10,011 bases of DNA from JBJENW01 sp051880395. Lineage in GTDB: Bacteria > Bacillota > Clostridia > Lachnospirales > Lachnospiraceae. The notes under the pieces were generated by a model that saw only the letters and a list, made by a program, of their open reading frames with translations, was not told the DNA's origin and searched no databases. Shown one piece after another: positions 6,531 through 10,011 of this stretch. Position 1 is the stretch's first letter. Each line of letters opens with the position of its first letter. A program made the position numbers and the translations under genes. The stretch lies in the NCBI GenBank assembly GCA_051880395.1, contig JBJENW010000247.1, forward strand, positions 1-10,011. The letters run 5' to 3'.

Positions 6531-8678
6531 ATGTTTTCAGATAATGAACAGATCTCGACCCGACAGGCATTTCGGTTACTGGTTTTTGAACTGCTTGGGA
6601 TTACGACACTGATACTGCCGCAAGTGCTGGCAAAATATAGTCGGCAGGACGGTGTGTTTGCATTACTGTTTGGAATTATTTTTTCCATGTTGTATGTGCG
6701 CCTGCTGAAAGGGGAAACATCCGAAAAAGAGGATATTTTTACTCTGCTTACGAAGAAAAAAAGAAGAAAACTTTTGTCTGTTGTTCGCGTATTTTATCTG
6801 GGATTGTTTGTTTGTCTGGCAGCGGTGACAGTATACGAAACGGCTTTGATGATTCAGCACTTGCTGCTTCGGATGGATTCTTTCTATCTTATTGTGGTGA
6901 TACTTCTGGTATTGTCTGTTTATGGAATCCGGCAGGGGATGGAAGGAAGAGCAAGGATTTTTGAAGTACTTTTTTGGTTCCTTCTGATCCCTCTGATCAT
7001 AATGTTACTATTTGCCTGCAAAGATGTGCGAACAGATTACTGGTGTCCCGTGTTTACGGCGAATCCGCGCGGCTTTTGTAAAGGGACGTTAGTGGTGTTT
7101 TTATTTTTTCATATCAGCGGCATTCTTTTTTTAGAGGAACAGCGGCATGTAAAAAAATATATTGCAGCGCGGGCAGCGATTCTGGTAGTCGGAATTTTGA
7201 ATATCGCGTTATATCTGATTTTGCTCGGAATGTTTCAATGGAACCTCCTGTCGGTACAAAAACATCCGGCATTGGTTTTGATGAGCATGGTTCGGCTGCC
7301 CGGAGGATTTTTGAGACGGCAGGACGCCATTTTGGCGGCAGTATGGTTTTTTTCCTTGTACGCGCTGCTAAATGCCTGTGTATATCAGAGCGGACGACAG
7401 CTTCAGAGTCTTTTGAAAAAAGAAAAACCGGAGAATTGCAGGATCGTTATGGCGTTGGTGATCTTTATTTTGACTGTATTTCTTTACAGAAAAAAAGGGG
7501 TGCTCGATCTGGTTTGGAATGTCATTCTTCCGATCGCTGCAATGGGATCGGTACTATTGATTTGGGGAGTGAAAAAGAAAATGGGAACAAAGATGAAATT
7601 ACAAAAGTCGAAATGCATGGTGTTGCTTGCCTGTGTTTTGAGCAGCTTGATCTTTAGTGGATGTAGTAAACGGGAGTTGGAAAAAAGCAGCTATCCGATG
7701 GAAATATTGATCGCAAATAGCGAAAAGGGGGAACTTTCGGTTACATTTTCATTTCCAAAACTGGAGGAAAAGGCAGATCAAAATATCGATCAGAAAAAAA
7801 GTTCATACAATACGGTAACAGCATTGGATCTGTCGGAGGCAGTCAGTATGTATGAACGTGATACAGATCAGTCGCTGGATTGTAATCATGTCAAAGCGCT
7901 GGTGTTTACGGAGAATGTGTTTCAAAATAAGGAAGAATGGACGCAGATTTTACGGGAATTGTGGCATACCGAACTGCTGGCAAGAAATGTGCCTGTATTT
8001 CTGACAAAAGATGCAGAACGATATTTGCAAGCATCCGAGCAGACCGACACTTCCGCCGGAGAATATCTGGAAGGACTTGTGCAAAATCAGACGCAGAGAA
8101 AAAACAAAGGGATTGTGACGCTTGGAACCTTATTCATGCAGATGTATAGCCAAAATGAAACCATTTTTATTCCGAAACTGACCGTGCAAAAAAAAGTGCC
8201 TGTGATCGGGAAATATCAGGTAATGCGTTATATGGAAGATGCAGGTGCGTTTTCCGTGAAACAGGAAGAGATGGCATCTTTAATTGCCGGAAATTTAAAT
8301 CGTTATACGTTTTATTTAAAAGATAACACGCATGTGCAGCTGACGTATATTCATACACAATATCATATGAAAGAAACAAAAAACGGGGTGCATCAGATCA
8401 TTTCCATCGCTGCAAATGCGGCTCCGATCTCCGGAAAGATCTGGGAAGGTTCACTTGAAAAAAAGAGGCAGGAAGAAGCAGAACAGACACTGCAAATGCT
8501 TTTGACAGAGGAGACGAAAAATTGGAAACGTCAGCAGATCGATCTGACAAACAGTTATGTTCGTCTGGGTGCAAAATCGCGACAGAGTTGGTTTCGCTAT
8601 ACAGATAACGAAAAAGGATACGAAGAAAATTTACAGACCGAATATCGGGTACGACTTACGTTTGTTACAGATGAATAA
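6531..8678 (+). CDS. GerB–GerC fusion: germinant receptor permease joined to Ger(x)C lipoprotein
   Basis: One uninterrupted frame of 715 residues covers two normally separate receptor subunits. AAAGGAG at 6519–6525 supports ATG 6531. Residues 1 to about 350 form the B subunit, a permease of the amino acid transporter superfamily with about ten membrane segments, beginning with the typical ISTRQAFRLLVFELLG. A basic stretch at 346–361 is then followed by a hydrophobic segment and the lipobox LIFSGC, with Cys378. From there to the end is the hydrophilic GerC domain of about 338 residues, close to a normal mature C subunit. The topology works: the permease ends inside and the lipobox segment exits the membrane. 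Signal peptidase II cleavage before Cys378 would release a normal lipidated GerC. Alternatively, translation may restart at the internal ATG 7581, which has GGGGAG (7564–7569) 11 nt upstream. There is no stop codon between the two parts. GerB binds the germinant in known receptors. Confidence 0.9.
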   Translation: MFSDNEQISTRQAFRLLVFELLGITTLILPQVLAKYSRQDGVFALLFGIIFSMLYVRLLKGETSEKEDIFTLLTKKKRRKLLSVVRVFYLGLFVCLAAVTVYETALMIQHLLLRMDSFYLIVVILLVLSVYGIRQGMEGRARIFEVLFWFLLIPLIIMLLFACKDVRTDYWCPVFTANPRGFCKGTLVVFLFFHISGILFLEEQRHVKKYIAARAAILVVGILNIALYLILLGMFQWNLLSVQKHPALVLMSMVRLPGGFLRRQDAILAAVWFFSLYALLNACVYQSGRQLQSLLKKEKPENCRIVMALVIFILTVFLYRKKGVLDLVWNVILPIAAMGSVLLIWGVKKKMGTKMKLQKSKCMVLLACVLSSLIFSGCSKRELEKSSYPMEILIANSEKGELSVTFSFPKLEEKADQNIDQKKSSYNTVTALDLSEAVSMYERDTDQSLDCNHVKALVFTENVFQNKEEWTQILRELWHTELLARNVPVFLTKDAERYLQASEQTDTSAGEYLEGLVQNQTQRKNKGIVTLGTLFMQMYSQNETIFIPKLTVQKKVPVIGKYQVMRYMEDAGAFSVKQEEMASLIAGNLNRYTFYLKDNTHVQLTYIHTQYHMKETKNGVHQIISIAANAAPISGKIWEGSLEKKRQEEAEQTLQMLLTEETKNWKRQQIDLTNSYVRLGAKSRQSWFRYTDNEKGYEENLQTEYRVRLTFVTDE

Positions 8679-8702
8679 AAAAGAAGATACGGGGGAAGAA
8701 TG
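8673..8702 (+). promoter_or_regulatory. Candidate sigma-F promoter of spoIIR
   Basis: GAATA (8673–8677) and GGGAAGAATG (8693–8702) are 15 nt apart. The Bacillus sigma-F consensus is about GYWTA, 15–16 nt, then GGNNANAHTR; the -10 matches fully and the -35 in 4 of 5 bases. It overlaps the end of the fused germination gene. In Bacillus, spoIIR is a classic early sigma-F gene, which agrees with an own promoter here rather than read-through from the late germination operon. Confidence 0.5.
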
Positions 8703-8728
8703 GTAACACAGAAAACAAGACGTTCATT

Positions 8729-8749
8729 TGACAGTTGCACCCTCTGTCA
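8729..8749 (+). repeat. Small hairpin in the spoIIR leader
   Basis: TGACAG (8729–8734) and CTGTCA (8744–8749) form a 6-bp stem with a 9-nt loop. It lies between the predicted spoIIR transcript start and its ribosome binding site. There is no following T-run, so it is not a terminator. It may affect transcript stability or may be chance. Confidence 0.25.
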
Positions 8750-8781
8750 GATGGACGAAGCGGTGCAGAAAAGAGGGATTC

Positions 8782-9438
8782 ATGAAAAAAATTTTGATGT
8801 TTTGTATGATCTTATGTTGTACATTACCGTTGTCGAATCAGGTAAAAAAACAGGAAGCGGCAGTTTTACAGCCCGATATTGCAGCTCGTATCCTCCGATT
8901 TCATGTGCGGGCAAACAGTGACAGTCAGGCAGATCAGAAATTGAAATTAGAGGTGCGCGATGCAATCGGTGCAAAAATGCAGACGTTGTTAAAGGAAAGT
9001 AAAAACCGTGCGCAGAGCGAGCAGATCATCCAGTCGCATAAAAAAGAGATAAAGGTGTGTGCACAGGATATATTGCGGGAACATGGCTGTACAGATGATG
9101 TGCAGGTTTCTTTAGAAGACACAGAATTCCCAGAGAAAACATACGGGGCGTTTACGTTTCCGAAAGGGCAGTACCGGGCATTGGTAATCGAACTTGGAAA
9201 AGCAAAGGGACACAACTGGTGGTGTGTGATGTATCCAAATCTCTGCTTTGCAGACAGCGTATACGAGGAGCCGAAGCAGGCAGACAATGCCGATTTGAAA
9301 AAAGTATTGACACCGGCAGAATATGATTCTATCATTAGACAAGATAACATGCAGATACGATGCCGTTATGCGACCGTGTTGAATCCGGTATTAGAGCGGC
9401 TTTGCGGATCAGATAGAAAGGAAACAAAAGGAAAATGA
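8782..9438 (+). CDS. spoIIR: Stage II sporulation protein R
   Basis: SpoIIR is made in the forespore under sigma-F and secreted across the septum, where it activates the SpoIIGA protease in the mother-cell membrane to process pro-sigma-E. The protein has 218 residues (the Bacillus protein is of similar size). A short basic N-terminus and hydrophobic stretch (about residues 2–18) form the secretion signal. Family motifs follow: RFHVRANSDSQADQKLKLEVRD (about 39–60) and GHNWWCVMYPNLCF (about 143–156). ATG 8782 is preferred because AAGAGGG lies just upstream and the signal sequence starts there; the longer frame from 8728 has no site and would bury the signal. The stop codon overlaps the start of the DUF1934 gene in ATGA, so the two are translationally linked. 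It lies 103 nt after the germination gene, with a candidate promoter of its own. Confidence 0.95.
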   Translation: MKKILMFCMILCCTLPLSNQVKKQEAAVLQPDIAARILRFHVRANSDSQADQKLKLEVRDAIGAKMQTLLKESKNRAQSEQIIQSHKKEIKVCAQDILREHGCTDDVQVSLEDTEFPEKTYGAFTFPKGQYRALVIELGKAKGHNWWCVMYPNLCFADSVYEEPKQADNADLKKVLTPAEYDSIIRQDNMQIRCRYATVLNPVLERLCGSDRKETKGK

Positions 9439-9887
9439 CAAAAGAGATTATACTGCAGATCAAAGGGCTGCGTTATGAACAGGCAGAACCGGGAGCAAAA
9501 CCGGAGCCGATCGAGATGGTGACACCTGCTACATACTATCAGAAGAACGGAAAACATTATGTCATGTATGAAGAAGTAATGGAGGGATTTTCAGAAACGA
9601 CAAAAAACCGAATTAAGATCAGTTCGGACAGTCTGGAGATTTCCCGTAAAGGAAGTATGAATACAACGATGTCTTTTGAGAAAAATAAAAAGAAGGTTTC
9701 GACTTACTGTACGCCATTTGGCAGTATGCTGATGGGAATTCAGGCGCATGAAATTGAGATTACAGAAAAAGAGGAACGTATTGAGGTACATTTGGCTTAT
9801 AGAATCGAATTAAATGACAATCCTGTGGCGGATTGCGATCTTCAACTTTGCATTCAGTCGCAGAAAGAGGCGACACATATCCTATAA
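9435..9887 (+). CDS. DUF1934 (YwiB-like) protein
   Basis: This 150-residue protein matches the length and layout of the DUF1934 family, of which Bacillus subtilis YwiB is a member. It is soluble, with no signal or membrane segment, and its alternating pattern suggests a small beta-barrel of the calycin kind. The segments YYQKNGKHYVMYEE, TTKNRIKI and TPFGSMLMGI are typical of the family. The biochemical role is not established. Its start overlaps the spoIIR stop in ATGA, with an AAAAGGAAA ribosome binding site inside spoIIR. In Bacillus the family gene lies next to argS; here the window ends before the following gene can be seen. The second copy of the palindromic repeat begins 13 nt after the stop codon. 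Confidence 0.88.
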   Translation: MTKEIILQIKGLRYEQAEPGAKPEPIEMVTPATYYQKNGKHYVMYEEVMEGFSETTKNRIKISSDSLEISRKGSMNTTMSFEKNKKKVSTYCTPFGSMLMGIQAHEIEITEKEERIEVHLAYRIELNDNPVADCDLQLCIQSQKEATHIL

Positions 9888-9900
9888 AACTCGCATGCAA

Positions 9901-10011
9901 CGAAAAATATTTCAACCGGGGGATTTTCTACGCGGACGTTTCCGGAATCCGGCAGAAGGCAAGGTGCGGGGTGGCTGAAACAAAAGTGGCTAGACAGAAA
10001 TGAAGTCGAGT
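9901..10011 (+). repeat. Dispersed palindromic repeat, copy 2 (truncated by window end)
   Basis: These last 111 bases align end to end with 4491–4599 of copy 1 in the same orientation. Shared blocks are the terminus CGAAAAATAT plus TCAAC, the GCGGACGTTTCCG block, GGGGTGGC, and a final 25 bases (9987–10011) identical to 4575–4599. Between these blocks the sequences differ considerably. The apex and the right arm lie beyond the window, so the palindrome itself cannot be confirmed here. Like copy 1, it starts shortly after a stop codon. Confidence 0.85.

Noticed and set aside
8728..8781. N-terminal extension of spoIIR by 18 codons
   Set aside because: It has no ribosome binding site, and it would place a charged stretch before the secretion signal.
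1..10011. tRNA, rRNA, CRISPR array, phage or transposase genes
   Set aside because: I looked for these and saw none. The repeats found are two copies of a palindromic element, not evenly spaced direct repeats.

Overview
The window looks like the chromosome of a spore-forming Gram-positive Clostridia member, most likely a Lachnospiraceae-type organism. The evidence is an endospore germination operon, spoIIR, strong AGGAGG-type ribosome binding sites, low-to-moderate G+C content, and the order ispE–GntR regulator–sporulation genes–DUF1934 gene. A candidate flagellar (sigma-D-like) promoter suggests the organism may also be motile. The family placement is an inference from gene content, not from a search.

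Layout. (1) Positions 1–1967: a sigma-A-like promoter leads into two overlapping genes, a single-pass membrane-anchored protein of unknown function and a polytopic membrane protein resembling DUF6056 (possibly GT-C-like). (2) Positions 1975–2010: a bidirectional terminator separates them from a convergent gene, 2037–2693 on the minus strand. That gene encodes a soluble protein with a DUF5610-like C-terminal domain and has a sigma-D-like promoter. (3) Positions 2803–4480: a divergent sigma-A-like promoter, then ispE (isoprenoid precursor synthesis, MEP pathway) and a GntR/FCD transcription factor 23 nt downstream. (4) Positions 4491–4886: an imperfect palindrome of about 390 bp with arms of about 190 bp, not coding. 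(5) Positions 4972–8678: a forespore-type promoter drives a GerA-family germinant receptor operon, a gerA subunit gene followed by one continuous reading frame that joins the GerB permease to the GerC lipoprotein. (6) Positions 8673–9887: a candidate sigma-F promoter, then spoIIR overlapping a DUF1934 (YwiB-like) gene by 4 nt. (7) Positions 9901–10011: the left part of a second copy of the palindromic element, cut by the window end.

How the genes fit together. The block from 4972 to 9438 serves sporulation and germination. SpoIIR signals from forespore to mother cell to trigger pro-sigma-E processing, and the Ger proteins form a nutrient receptor in the spore inner membrane. IspE and the GntR protein form a separate housekeeping transcription unit. 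The least explained feature is the palindromic repeat family: two copies in the same orientation, each starting 10–13 nt after a stop codon, bracket the sporulation block and share an identical 25-base internal segment that the palindromic symmetry does not account for.
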